From assembly GCA_030430495.1 (NCBI GenBank), contig JAUIKM010000017.1:72121-116044 (forward strand): a stretch of 43,924 nucleotides of DNA, written 5' to 3'. This DNA comes from a bacterium (GTDB lineage Bacteria > Bacteroidota > Ignavibacteria > Kapaibacteriales > UBA7675). Below, piece by piece: positions 9,390-17,270 of the stretch. The notes below the pieces were generated by a model, which ran no database searches, was not told the origin of the DNA, and saw nothing but the letters and a program-made list of their open reading frames with translations. Position numbers and translations under genes: made by a program. Numbering within the stretch: the stretch's first letter is position 1; each line of letters begins with the position of its first letter.

Positions 9390-10000
9390 TTTTCGGGTTC
9401 CAGGAATTCGGAGAGTTCGTCGCGGGTGGCGGAGTACTGCATGATGCCGCCCTCGACCAATTCGTAGATGACGCGTTTGACCTGACCGGGCGTCAGGTTG
9501 TAGCCGTAGGCAAAACGCCAGATATCGATGGGCGCGCGGCGCAGTTCCAGCACAAACGCCTCGGCGAAGGAAATCTGTTTGCCGTCGTCGAGCTTCTGGT
9601 TGAGCGCGTCGATGTACGGTTTGGCTTCTTCGTGCAGGATGTGTTTGTGCGTAAAATAGAAGTTGGGCTGCGTCTCCAGGTCGCAGATCGGGAAGCCGCG
9701 GTCGGTCACGACCTGATCGCGAAGCATGGCCATGCCCACCACATATGGCTCCAGATTCGGCGTGTTTTCGTCTTCTTCCGGGCCCCAGAGGTCCTGCCAG
9801 ACTTCGGGATCGACCTCGCGCAACCATTCAAAAAAGGCGATGTCGGCCGGCGGCAGGCGGTAGAAGGTCGATGCGCCCAGTTGTTGGGCCAGCATCTCAG
9901 CCTGTTCGGCGCTGATGGCCGCAATCTCGGCGTCGCTGAACTCGACGGGTCCGTCGCCGCGGCGCGCTTCAATCATACTGAGTAATTCTGCGTTTTCCAT
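9386..10000 (-). CDS. Conserved-looking hypothetical protein coupled to lysC
   Basis: The protein has 204 residues, is acidic and soluble, and has no signal peptide or membrane segment. I do not recognise the family. The N-terminus (about 1-45) is Ala/Glu-rich and helical; the middle contains a WLREVDPEVWQDLWGP segment and an aromatic FYFTHKHILHEE stretch; the C-terminus looks like a small helical domain. Its stop codon overlaps the lysC start (ATGA), so translation of the two is very likely coupled and their products are expected at similar levels. There are no catalytic motifs I can name. A role linked to aspartokinase or simply shared transcription are both possible. Confidence 0.75.
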   Translation of the reverse strand: MENAELLSMIEARRGDGPVEFSDAEIAAISAEQAEMLAQQLGASTFYRLPPADIAFFEWLREVDPEVWQDLWGPEEDENTPNLEPYVVGMAMLRDQVVTDRGFPICDLETQPNFYFTHKHILHEEAKPYIDALNQKLDDGKQISFAEAFVLELRRAPIDIWRFAYGYNLTPGQVKRVIYELVEGGIMQYSATRDELSEFLEPEK

Positions 10001-10184
10001 ACGCGCTGTTGACGAACGGCGCGGGGCTTTCGCGTAGGGCCTGCGGGGCGGGGCGCGTGGATTTGCGGCTGAAGGCAGATGCGGAGCGGCGTGGCGCGGG
10101 CGCGCAGGCGGCCAAAATGCGTTAAAATCGCTAAGTTTGGTGTTGGGGTTGAAGGCCGGGTTGAGGCTGGAGACCGGCGGACTA

Positions 10185-10243
10185 CGTCGAAATACCTGCG
10201 AGCTGTGAGTCCTGAGGACTCACAGCTCGCAGGTATTTCGACG
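10185..10243. repeat. Perfect 28-bp inverted repeat (hairpin) between divergent genes
   Basis: Arms 10185-10212 and 10216-10243 are perfectly complementary over 28 bp, with a TGA loop (10213-10215). The genes on both sides diverge, so it cannot be a terminator for either. The centre, CTGTGAGTCC-TGA-GGACTCACAG, is shared in modified form with a second hairpin at 37657-37685. Its right end is 2 bp from the -35 box of the next gene. The remainder of 10001-10184 is GC-rich and shows no gene. Confidence 0.9.
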
Positions 10244-10245
10244 CA

Positions 10246-10273
10246 TTGACTGTGGTGACAGAGTTTTTAATAC
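10246..10273 (+). promoter_or_regulatory. Sigma70-like promoter of the GT4 gene
   Basis: TTGACT (10246-10251), 16-bp spacer, TAATAC (10268-10273). The predicted transcript would start near 10280, about 36 bases before the ATG at 10316. The hairpin repeat abuts it upstream. Confidence 0.5.
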
Positions 10274-10315
10274 ACGGCATTCGCCGCGCTTTTTACTGGA
10301 AATACGACCTCAAAC

Positions 10316-11470
10316 ATGCGCAAAAGACTCGTTATCGTCGGCCCGGCATGGCCCTATCGCGGCGGCCCGCCGACCTACGTCGGATATCTCTACGAATCGC
10401 TGTCGCGCGACTACGACGTGAAGGTTGTTAACTTTTCGCGGCTGTATCCGGATTTTCTTTTTCCGGGCACGACGCAGTACGACGAAAGTCGCGATCTCAA
10501 AAAACACACGCCGAGCGAACGCGTGATCGACTCGATCAGTCCGCTGAGCTGGGCGCGTGCCGCAAAGGAGGTTCTGGATTTCAAGCCGGACCTGGTAATT
10601 GTGGACTGGTACAACCCCTTTTTCGGCCCCTGTCTTTACGACATCACGCGCCGCGTTAAACGGAGTTCAAACGCGCGGATTGTGTTTATCACCGAGAATG
10701 TCATTTCCCACGAAGCGCGGCTGGTGGATGCACTGTTAACACGCGTGGGACTGCGGCATGCGGACGCCTTCATTGCGCTGGCGGACAAGGTGGCGCAGGA
10801 GCTGGCGCGCTTTGCGGGCGGGCGCGGGGTTTACCGCTCGGAGCTCCCGATCTTTGATTTATTCGCCGCCAAACAGTTTAACAAAGATGACGAGCGGCGG
10901 CGGCTGGGCTACAGGGCCGACGACAAGGTTATCCTCTTTTTCGGCTACGTGCGCGAATACAAAGGGCTGGATGTTTTACTGCGCGCCATGCCGGCGATCC
11001 TGCAGGATGATCCGAATGTCAAACTGCTGGTTGCCGGTGAGTTCTATCAGAAAGAATCGATGTACCGCAATCTGATCTCCGAGCTGGACTTAAACAACGC
11101 GGTGCAGGTGTACAACAAGTTTATCCCGAACGAGGACGTGGGGCGTTTCTACGCGCTGAGCGACTTTGTGGCGCTGCCTTACAAGAGCGCAACACAGAGC
11201 GGCATCCTGACGGTGGCTTACTCTTTTAAAAGGCCGGTTCTGGTTACCGACGTGGGCGGACTCGCCGAGTTTGTAGAGAGCGGCAGGACGGGACTTGTGG
11301 TTCCGCCGAACGAACCGGCGGCGCTGGCACAGGGCGCGCTGGACATGTTTACCTTACTGGATCAGCAGCCGGTTGAGAAAAACATCGAAGACTGGATGGA
11401 GCGCTCGACGTTCGGCGACATCAACAATGTCATTGACGGGATACTTCAGGATTTTGACGCGGCGACCTGA
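10316..11470 (+). CDS. Glycosyltransferase, GT4/GT1-like (GT-B fold)
   Basis: The protein has 384 residues. The N-terminal Rossmann half begins RKRLVIVGPAWPYRGGPP, the acceptor-side glycine loop common in bacterial GT4 enzymes. The C-terminal half carries ILFFGYVREYKGLDVLLRA, LLVAGEF and the donor-site segment around LPYKSATQSGILTVAYSF...VTDVGGLAEFV..G.TG, with the usual E.....G.G features of retaining nucleotide-sugar transferases. No membrane segment. The likely role is transfer of a sugar onto an envelope glycan (LPS O-chain or exopolysaccharide); substrate unknown. Its 3' end overlaps by 25 bp the 3' end of the convergent glycosyltransferase gene, so the two share a termination zone. Confidence 0.85.
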   Translation: MRKRLVIVGPAWPYRGGPPTYVGYLYESLSRDYDVKVVNFSRLYPDFLFPGTTQYDESRDLKKHTPSERVIDSISPLSWARAAKEVLDFKPDLVIVDWYNPFFGPCLYDITRRVKRSSNARIVFITENVISHEARLVDALLTRVGLRHADAFIALADKVAQELARFAGGRGVYRSELPIFDLFAAKQFNKDDERRRLGYRADDKVILFFGYVREYKGLDVLLRAMPAILQDDPNVKLLVAGEFYQKESMYRNLISELDLNNAVQVYNKFIPNEDVGRFYALSDFVALPYKSATQSGILTVAYSFKRPVLVTDVGGLAEFVESGRTGLVVPPNEPAALAQGALDMFTLLDQQPVEKNIEDWMERSTFGDINNVIDGILQDFDAAT

Positions 11471-12774
11471 GCGCGGTCCAGGAGGCCGGCCAACTGGCGC
11501 GCGGATTCGCGGCGTTCATAGCGCGTTATTTCCGACTCGACGCCGTTGTACATGTTCTCTCCGGTTTGCCACTGCGTGTACAACTCCAGGAACATGTGTT
11601 TAATACCGGCATTATCGCTCTGGTGGGCGGAGCGGCCCGCGCGGGTTTCGTTTAACAACCGGGCGATCGCGCTGTTGTCGGGCGCGACGGCGAGCACGGG
11701 GCGGCGAACGCCGATGTACTCATAGACTTTGCCCGGCACGATGGCTTCGCTCTCTTTGGCTTCATCAACAACGAGCAGGAGCGCGTCACTCCGCATCAGG
11801 AATGCGATACTTTCGGCGTGCGGCACATAACCTATCTGCTCGATGCGCTCGCTGAAGGACGCGCTGTTAAACATCTCTTTTACTTCATCGCCGAAGCGGC
11901 CGACAAAACGCAGATGCAGGTCGTTCGGATCGACTTTGCCTTCGTCGATCAATTCCTGCAGAGCATCAAAGAGACTGCGCGGATTGCGGCGGCCGTACAT
12001 CGACCCGGTGTAGGTCAGGACAAAACGCTCCGAGCGGACGTAGGCTGCGTCGGGAAAGTCGGACGAGTCATAGCCGTTGGGCACGTGAATAAACTTGTCG
12101 GCGGGCAGATGCGGGTATTTGCGCAGGGCGTCCTGTTTAATTCCCTCCCAGGCGCATTCAACGAAGTCGGCATCGCGCAGCACGCGATGTTCCATCATGC
12201 GGTCGATTCTTGCGGGCAACCACCAGCGTTCGGGAGTCGTCAGAAAGTCGGTCCAGGGATCGCGCAAACCGGCGACCCAGGGCAGGCGGGCCGCGCGGTG
12301 CAGTCTGCGGCCAATAAGAGAAGCGGTGTAGGGCGGAGAGGAGCTGTACACGGCCTGAATGTTAAACTGTTTAATCAGTTTGCGGCCGGCGGGCACTGCC
12401 GTCCGCAACCAGGCTACACGGGCATCGGGTATAAAAAAGGTGGCGCGCACCCATTCAGCGATGCGCTCCTTCCAGGAGCGGCGCTGATCTTCTTTCTTGA
12501 TAACGTTAACGTCGATGGGCGTGGAAGCGTCGCGCCCCATAAAACGGCGGTAGGCCGCATAGGGCTCAAAAATCTGCACGCGTTCAACGTGAACGTCGGA
12601 GGGTATTTTGTTCAACAACGATTCGTCGCGAGCGGGAAAGTCGCCATTGCTCACCGTCAGTACAACCGGCATCCAGCCAAACTCACGCAGGTACTGGATG
12701 TGTTTGAGGACGCGTTGCACTCCCGGCCCGCCGGAGGGCGGAAAGTAATATGCAATGACGAGGACGTACTTCAT
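11446..12774 (-). CDS. Glycosyltransferase, GT4-like
   Basis: The protein has 442 residues. The N-terminus MKYVLVIAYYFPPSGGPGVQR is the canonical opening of a GT4-like group common in Bacteroidota, with the glycine loop that contacts the donor. The middle has SSPPYTASLIGRRL and GLRDPWTDF; the C-terminal domain has FVLTYTGSMYGRRNP, LHLRFVGRFG and an E..VPGKVYEYIG donor-site region. It is cytoplasmic, acting on an envelope glycan acceptor that I cannot specify. It is the second gene after the GT9 gene (21-bp gap), so the two form an operon read from a promoter near 14.15 kb. Confidence 0.85.
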   Translation of the reverse strand: MKYVLVIAYYFPPSGGPGVQRVLKHIQYLREFGWMPVVLTVSNGDFPARDESLLNKIPSDVHVERVQIFEPYAAYRRFMGRDASTPIDVNVIKKEDQRRSWKERIAEWVRATFFIPDARVAWLRTAVPAGRKLIKQFNIQAVYSSSPPYTASLIGRRLHRAARLPWVAGLRDPWTDFLTTPERWWLPARIDRMMEHRVLRDADFVECAWEGIKQDALRKYPHLPADKFIHVPNGYDSSDFPDAAYVRSERFVLTYTGSMYGRRNPRSLFDALQELIDEGKVDPNDLHLRFVGRFGDEVKEMFNSASFSERIEQIGYVPHAESIAFLMRSDALLLVVDEAKESEAIVPGKVYEYIGVRRPVLAVAPDNSAIARLLNETRAGRSAHQSDNAGIKHMFLELYTQWQTGENMYNGVESEITRYERRESARQLAGLLDRAQVAASKS

Positions 12775-12795
12775 ACAGATGCGGCGGGCGCACGA

Positions 12796-13890
12796 TTACT
12801 TCTCAACCGGCGCTTTCAACAGTCGGGCCACGGCGGAATGAACGTCGTCAACATCCAGGTGTTCCATGCAGCTGTACTCCGTATTTGAACAGGAGGGCTG
12901 GAAAAAACACTGGCACTTCTGACGCGGCATCAGGATTTCGCCGCGGTTGTAGAGCTCAAATTCGTGCGGATTAAAGATGTTGACAAACAGGACGAGCGGT
13001 TTCTTCAGGCCGATAGCCACGTGCATGGCCATGGTGACGCCCGTCACAACGGCGTCGCATTGATCGACGAGCGAGATGAATTCCTTGAGCGAATAGTGCC
13101 CGGGATACCAGGCCCCGGTGCGTTCGGCCAGACGCGTGTTTTTCTCGTGCTCCTGTTCACCGCCGAGAAGGAGCGGAAACACACCGTCATCCTGCAGGCG
13201 ATCGATCAGTTTTTCCCAGCGTTTTTCCGACCAGAGGCGCGAGATCCAACGCCCGCCGCAGCCGGTGTTCAAACCGACGATGGGTTTGCCGTTGGAGGGA
13301 ATGTGCCAATTGAAGGAGGAGTCGACGTCCAGAATATACTCTTCACCGCGGAAGTTCCAGCCGCAGATCTCAAAGATCTCGCGCGGATAGGACTTGGTGT
13401 TATTCTGGTTGACGTCGTCGAACAGGCCGGTGATAAACTTGTGACGCGCATTTTCATCCACGGGAGCGGGCTTGCCGTCCTTCAGGATAAATCCGCGTTT
13501 TTCACGGGAGCGCACGAGCGATGCGATGGCGCACGCTTCGGCGTCTTTGTCGAGATTGATGAGCATGTCGAAGTCGGTCGCCTGTGCCAGCAGGGTGGAT
13601 TCGAGGGTAAACGGCAGCGGACGATGAACGGCCGCGGGCAGGACTTCGGGATAGCGTGTCAGCCACCAGATGGCGGCTTGCGGGAATTGTTTGCGAATGC
13701 GCCGCACGAGGGGCGTTGTCCGAATGACATCGCCGATGGCGCCGAGTTTGACGATCAGGATTTTACGAGTCTGCGGGCTGTAGAAGGAGCAATCCCGGCA
13801 GTGCGCGCCGTGTTTTTTGTGAGGGACGCAGGGAACGTCTCCACGAAAATGCGCGCAGTCCGGATGCACGACAAACGAGTTATTCCGCAT
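12796..13890 (-). CDS. GT9 family heptosyltransferase-like protein with Cys-rich ends
   Basis: About 364 residues from the ATG at 13890; an in-frame ATG at 13929 would add 13 unlikely residues. The GT9 core begins KILIVKLGAIGDVIRTTPLVRRI, the ADP-heptose:LPS heptosyltransferase signature, and continues with GLNTGCGGRW and a GVTMAMHVAIGLKKP donor-site region. Unusually, the N-terminal extension carries a Cys/His cluster (CAHF.GD.PC.PHKKHG.HC.DC) and the C-terminus another (CQCFFQPSC...SC), which together look like a metal-binding zinc-ribbon or Fe-S-type module. Similar N-terminal cysteine motifs occur in a subset of FCB GT9 proteins as far as I recall. The role is probably LPS core assembly at the cytoplasmic face; the donor is unproven. 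Confidence 0.8.
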   Translation of the reverse strand: MRNNSFVVHPDCAHFRGDVPCVPHKKHGAHCRDCSFYSPQTRKILIVKLGAIGDVIRTTPLVRRIRKQFPQAAIWWLTRYPEVLPAAVHRPLPFTLESTLLAQATDFDMLINLDKDAEACAIASLVRSREKRGFILKDGKPAPVDENARHKFITGLFDDVNQNNTKSYPREIFEICGWNFRGEEYILDVDSSFNWHIPSNGKPIVGLNTGCGGRWISRLWSEKRWEKLIDRLQDDGVFPLLLGGEQEHEKNTRLAERTGAWYPGHYSLKEFISLVDQCDAVVTGVTMAMHVAIGLKKPLVLFVNIFNPHEFELYNRGEILMPRQKCQCFFQPSCSNTEYSCMEHLDVDDVHSAVARLLKAPVEK

Positions 13891-14325
13891 AGAGATGTAG
13901 TCAACCCTTAAATTGAATGAACAAGGCAAAAAACGCGTGCGTCAGGTGTGCAGGACGGAGAGTTGCCGTTCGGCAAAATCCGCACACCAGAACACATCGC
14001 AATGTGTAGCCTTGTTTTTCATACAGTTATCCCGCGTTGATGTAAGATTGCCAGACTTGTAGAAATGTAGCAAGTGTCGTAAGCGGGTTCCCGTGAGTTG
14101 TACGCAGTTAGAAGGTTGATTCGACGTGCAGGCGGAGTATACTACGCCTAAAGAAAGCAAGCAATATACAAATTTGTCCCCACTATGGACAAAACTTCAG
14201 ATGATCGGAGTTGCGCTTGCCCGGCCTTGCGGCGACTCGCCCGTTGTTTGTGCAGGCCGACAATCTATCAAGGCCGAAGCAATAATACAACAACCGGTCG
14301 CTAAAATGTCGGTTGAAACACGGCC
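13891..14325. other. Intergenic region with leader of the GT9 operon
   Basis: These 435 bp hold the GT9-operon promoter (14136-14164, minus) and its ~240-base leader. The leader contains a small hairpin (ACACAT / ATGTGT, 13992-14007) and a possible 26-codon upstream ORF on the minus strand (14022-13942, MKNKATHCDVFWCADF...), which has no convincing RBS and may be chance. A 6-bp stem at 14291-14315 just after the barrel gene's stop could be a weak terminator. Confidence 0.4.
14136..14164 (-). promoter_or_regulatory. Sigma70-like promoter with overlapping palindrome
   Basis: Minus strand: TTGCTT (14164-14159), 17-bp spacer, TATACT (14141-14136). The -10 box sits inside a 20-bp near-perfect palindrome (14130-14149: AGGCG-x-AGTATACT-x-CGCCT), a geometry expected of a repressor operator. 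It should drive the GT9/GT4 operon. Confidence 0.45.
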
Positions 14326-15096
14326 TCAGAGCTGGTACATCACGGTAATCGAGAACAGGATCGTACCGACGACCGTTTCTTTGGCGCCTGCCGTAAAATC
14401 TTCGTGCGTAAAGAGCGGACCGCGCGATTCCTCCAGGCCGAACATGTTGATGCCGGAATAAGCCAGGCTCACATCGACGTAAAATTCATCCTCAAACTGC
14501 CCGATAACCCCCAAGCGCAGGGCCGGTCCCATGCGCCAGACGTCGCCCTTGCCTTTTGATCCGCCGCCTGTCAGGGTATCGCGGTCGGTGGCGCTGACGA
14601 GCGCAAAACGATAGTCTTCGTTGATCAGAGTAGAGGCGCGGAATTCCACGCCGGCATAGGCGCGCGCAATGCGATTAAAATCAATGAATTCATATTGATA
14701 GCCGAGCGCCGCGGCAAAAATGTCGCGCTCGTGGTTGACGAGCAGGTTTGCGCTGGGAAAGGGAATGCGTTCGCGGCCGCGCAAAAAGTAATAATCCATG
14801 TTGACGACGGCGATATGCTCGTGGTTTTCCCCCAGGGCAAATCGCGCACGACCGCCGATACCGGGCTGCTGACCGTCGAATCCGGCGCCCAGCTGCGAGA
14901 CGTCTTCGCGCGTGGGACCGGCTCCGTTCACCCAGAACGTTGACAGCCCCAGCCCCACTTTCGTGTCGATGTCCAGCTGCGCATCCGCACCCGCCGGTAA
15001 ACAAAAGAAAAAAGCCAGTGCAAGAAGGGCCGTGGTTCGCGCCAGTCCGGAAACCGATACGCGAAATTCAGGCCGCCTGGTAAACAATCTCGTCAT
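14326..15096 (-). CDS. Outer-membrane beta-barrel protein (hypothetical)
   Basis: The protein has 256 residues. A signal peptide with an extended basic N-region ends near PAGADAQ (about residue 40). The mature protein shows alternating aromatic/hydrophobic strands (HIAVVNMDYYFLRG, ALGYQYEFIDFNRIARAYAGVEF, LRLGVIGQFEDEFYVDVSLAYSG) and ends in TILFSITVMYQL, a strand-like C-terminus consistent with an 8-12 strand barrel. No enzymatic motif. It follows the GT2 gene after a 50-bp gap on the same strand, so co-transcription is possible. Function unknown. Confidence 0.65.
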   Translation of the reverse strand: MTRLFTRRPEFRVSVSGLARTTALLALAFFFCLPAGADAQLDIDTKVGLGLSTFWVNGAGPTREDVSQLGAGFDGQQPGIGGRARFALGENHEHIAVVNMDYYFLRGRERIPFPSANLLVNHERDIFAAALGYQYEFIDFNRIARAYAGVEFRASTLINEDYRFALVSATDRDTLTGGGSKGKGDVWRMGPALRLGVIGQFEDEFYVDVSLAYSGINMFGLEESRGPLFTHEDFTAGAKETVVGTILFSITVMYQL

Positions 15097-15146
15097 CTGA
15101 CAGATCCTTGATGTTTTGGCGCAGGTCGGGGAACGATGTGCGCGGC

Positions 15147-16118
15147 TCAGGATTCATCCCTGATGGAATATTGATCGTTGTTGATCGAGTTGCGAACCAT
15201 GAGTTCGCTGATCAACCCCATGGAAACGAGCTGGATACCAACAATGATGAGCAGCACGCCGAGCAGGGCGAGCGGTCGATTGCTGAAGTACGTATTGCCC
15301 AGATACCATTCGATTGAAAGATAGAGGTTGATGCCGAAGCCGGCGAGCCCGAAGATAGACCCAACCGTGCCAAACAGATGTAACGGACGCTTAAGATAGC
15401 GCGTTGTCACCAACACGGTCATCAGATCCAGATAACCTTTTACAAGGCGGCTGAGCCCGAATTTTGAGACACCGAAACGGCGCGGATGATGCCGCACGGG
15501 CATTTCGGTCACGCGGAAACCCTGCCAATGCGCAAGGGCCGGCAGGTAGCGATGCATTTCTCCGTAGACCTTGAGTTCTTTCACGACTTCACGGCGGTAC
15601 ATTTTAAAACCGCAGTTAAAGTCGTGCAGGCGAATGCCGCTGGCGGCCGAGGTCACGGCGTTGAACAGGCGCGACGGCATTGTTTTGTGCCAGGGGTCGT
15701 GCCGTTTCTTTTTCCAGCCTGAAACGAGGTCGTAGCCTTCCTCCAGTTTTTCCAGCATGCGCGGAATTTCATCCGGGTCGTCCTGCAGATCGGCGTCCAT
15801 CGTCACCACGATAGGCGCGCGGACGCGCTCAAATCCAACGGAGAGCGCCGCCGATTTGCCGTAGTTGCGGCGGAAGCGGACGATGCGAATGCGCGGATCC
15901 TGCTGCTGGTGACTGCACAGAACATCGAATGAGCCGTCGTTGGAGCCGTCGTCGATAAAGATGAGTTCATAGGAGCCGTCGAACAACTCGGTCAGTTGTT
16001 TCTGCAGACGGCGAATGAGTTCCGGCAGGGACTCCGCTTCGTTCAGCAAGGGAATCACGAGCGACACGGCGGGCGTCGCTTGCTGTGTTTCGGATGACTG
16101 TTCTTGTTGATCTAGCAT
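15147..16118 (-). CDS. Polyisoprenyl-phosphate glycosyltransferase (GT2, DPM1/GtrB-like)
   Basis: The protein has 323 residues. The start at 16118 places VSLVIPLLNEAESLPELI near the N-terminus; the frame is open upstream but that part has no homology-like features. GT2 GT-A signatures: ELIFIDDGSNDGSFDVL, VTMDADLQDDPDEIPRMLE (DxD and DLQ.PPE-like motif), and DFNCGFKMYRREVV. Two C-terminal membrane helices (around FGTVGSIFGLAGFGINLYL and LALLGVLLIIVGIQLVSMGLI) match enzymes that load a sugar onto undecaprenyl phosphate for use at the periplasmic side. Head of a probable two-gene unit with the barrel gene. Donor sugar unknown. Confidence 0.88.
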   Translation of the reverse strand: MLDQQEQSSETQQATPAVSLVIPLLNEAESLPELIRRLQKQLTELFDGSYELIFIDDGSNDGSFDVLCSHQQQDPRIRIVRFRRNYGKSAALSVGFERVRAPIVVTMDADLQDDPDEIPRMLEKLEEGYDLVSGWKKKRHDPWHKTMPSRLFNAVTSAASGIRLHDFNCGFKMYRREVVKELKVYGEMHRYLPALAHWQGFRVTEMPVRHHPRRFGVSKFGLSRLVKGYLDLMTVLVTTRYLKRPLHLFGTVGSIFGLAGFGINLYLSIEWYLGNTYFSNRPLALLGVLLIIVGIQLVSMGLISELMVRNSINNDQYSIRDES

Positions 16119-16516
16119 GATTTGAAGCCGCTTCCGCCCTCTGGTTTCGCGGTGCGGAGCGCATTCCGCGGACCGTAATCGCATGTCCGGATAGAGGCGT
16201 TGGAACAACGCCGGAACATAATCGGCCCCAAATCTAGCGCCCGGGCCGCTCTTATGCAAAACAAGACACGCCAGAATGAATTTGACTACGAAATATCGCG
16301 CGTGCTTACACGTCAAAATTGGTTCCGGTTGATTCCGCCAGTGGGCACTTTGCCGCCGGCGGCGGAAACAAACACCCGTCCCGAGCTGGGCGCAGGCGAT
16401 GCGGCTTTTATCCACAGTGGTTTATCATTTGGAAAAGGCCGTATCTAGTAGTATATTTCGGGCTTTCCCTTTACATGGGTGGCAGCGCATTTTTCATCAA
16501 ATGAGGCGTACCTCAT
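16119..16516. other. Divergent intergenic region
   Basis: These 398 bp separate the GT2 gene from the S21 operon. The only element I can support is the plus-strand promoter at 16429-16457. No small gene is convincing. Confidence 0.5.
16429..16457 (+). promoter_or_regulatory. Sigma70-like promoter of the Tudor-like/rpsU operon
   Basis: TTGGAA (16429-16434), 17-bp spacer, TATATT (16452-16457), about 60 bases before the ATG at 16517. The downstream genes run without an internal terminator to the one at 17238-17270. Confidence 0.5.
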
Positions 16517-16930
16517 ATGGCCAAAAGACGTCGTCGTTCGCGCAAGAATAAGTATATCACGCTGTATTCGCCCTTCCTGATGCAGGAAACGAAACACGAG
16601 TTGATCGGCGAGCCGCTCGAAACGGAAAACGGCAAACACCAGTGGGCGCGGTGTACCAAGAGTCACCACTCACAGTTGGTGAATCTGGACGCTCTGGAGT
16701 CCAAGGAATCGGACGAAACGAAGGTGAACATTTCCCGCGAGGATGCCATCAAATACGATCCGAAGAAAGAATACAACATCGGCGACGTTGTGTTCCACGA
16801 GACCTGGGACGACGTCGGACTGGTGAAAGGCAAGGAAATTACAAGCGGCGGCGGTTTTGCCATCGTTGTCGACTTTGAGAAAAACAAGATGAAACGCCTG
16901 ATCGAGCGCATCGGCGCATCCGCGATCTAA
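16517..16930 (+). CDS. Small basic protein with CarD/Tudor-like C-terminal domain
   Basis: The protein has 137 residues. A very basic N-terminus (MAKRRRRSRKNK) suggests nucleic acid binding. The C-terminal ~60 residues (YDPKKEYNIGDVVFHETWDDVGLVKGKEITSGGGFAIVVDFEKNKMKRLIE) follow the pattern Y..GD.V.H..W..G.V........G...V.F...G.K.L, shared by CarD/RID and UvrD C-terminal Tudor-like SH3 barrels that contact RNA polymerase. A role in transcription or ribosome-linked regulation is an inference, supported by its position 68 bp before rpsU under one promoter. A Cys/His pair (CTKSHH) in the middle is too small for a zinc finger. Confidence 0.65.
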   Translation: MAKRRRRSRKNKYITLYSPFLMQETKHELIGEPLETENGKHQWARCTKSHHSQLVNLDALESKESDETKVNISREDAIKYDPKKEYNIGDVVFHETWDDVGLVKGKEITSGGGFAIVVDFEKNKMKRLIERIGASAI

Positions 16931-16998
16931 GCGGCGTTTTATCGTTCAGATTTTGGTCAATACACAATCCGTCATACAAAATTGAGGCTTGTTTCCAC

Positions 16999-17193
16999 GT
17001 GATCGGAGTAAACGTACACGATAACGAATCGATCGACCGCGCACTGCGTCGCTTCAAGAAGAAGTACGAGCGCAGCGGCGTGCTCAAAGAATTCAAAAAA
17101 CGCCGTAACTTCACCAAACCGTCGATCCAACGACGTCTGGCCCGTCTGAAAGCAGCGCGCCGCCAGCATCGTCTGTCGATGGAACAGCAGTAG
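16999..17193 (+). CDS. rpsU: 30S ribosomal protein S21
   Basis: The protein has 64 residues, the normal length. The sequence IGVNVHDNESIDRALRRFKKK and the C-terminal KPSIQRRLARLKAARRQ are textbook S21. The start codon is GTG (16999); there is no clear Shine-Dalgarno before it, which is common in this group. S21 sits on the small-subunit platform near the anti-Shine-Dalgarno end of 16S rRNA. It is followed by a strong intrinsic terminator. Confidence 0.96.
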   Translation: MIGVNVHDNESIDRALRRFKKKYERSGVLKEFKKRRNFTKPSIQRRLARLKAARRQHRLSMEQQ

Positions 17194-17237
17194 AATTCGG
17201 CGCGACCGGCGCGATCCGGTCAACAGATCGAAAATTA

Positions 17238-17270
17238 AAAAAGGCGACTTTGCAGCAAAGTCGCCTTTTT
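17238..17270 (+). terminator. Intrinsic terminator after rpsU
   Basis: Stem 17238-17252 / 17256-17270 (15 bp, perfect, including the A- and T-runs; core GGCGACTTTG / CAAAGTCGCC), loop CAG, T5 tail. It ends the Tudor-like/rpsU transcript. Confidence 0.92.

Noticed and set aside
8508-9467. 319-codon open frame antisense to lysC
   Set aside because: Shadow of the GC-rich lysC gene; translation is Gly/Arg-rich with no domain.
8031-9827. N-terminal extension of aspartate kinase (frame open to 9827)
   Set aside because: The extra 146 codons are read from the neighbouring gene in the wrong frame; KFGGTS must lie at the N-terminus.
10001-10184. Lysine riboswitch upstream of the lysC operon
   Set aside because: The region is short, very GC-rich and lacks the helices and conserved core expected of an L-box.
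10185-10243. The 28-bp hairpin as a transcription terminator
   Set aside because: It lies between divergent genes and has no T-run; neither gene ends there.
11818-12888. 356-codon open frame antisense to the GT4/GT9 genes
   Set aside because: It covers the reverse of two well-supported genes and their junction; no protein-like features.
13942-14160. 72-codon minus-strand ORF in the GT9 leader
   Set aside because: It runs through the predicted promoter and has no RBS or protein-like composition; only a 26-codon internal ORF could be transcribed.
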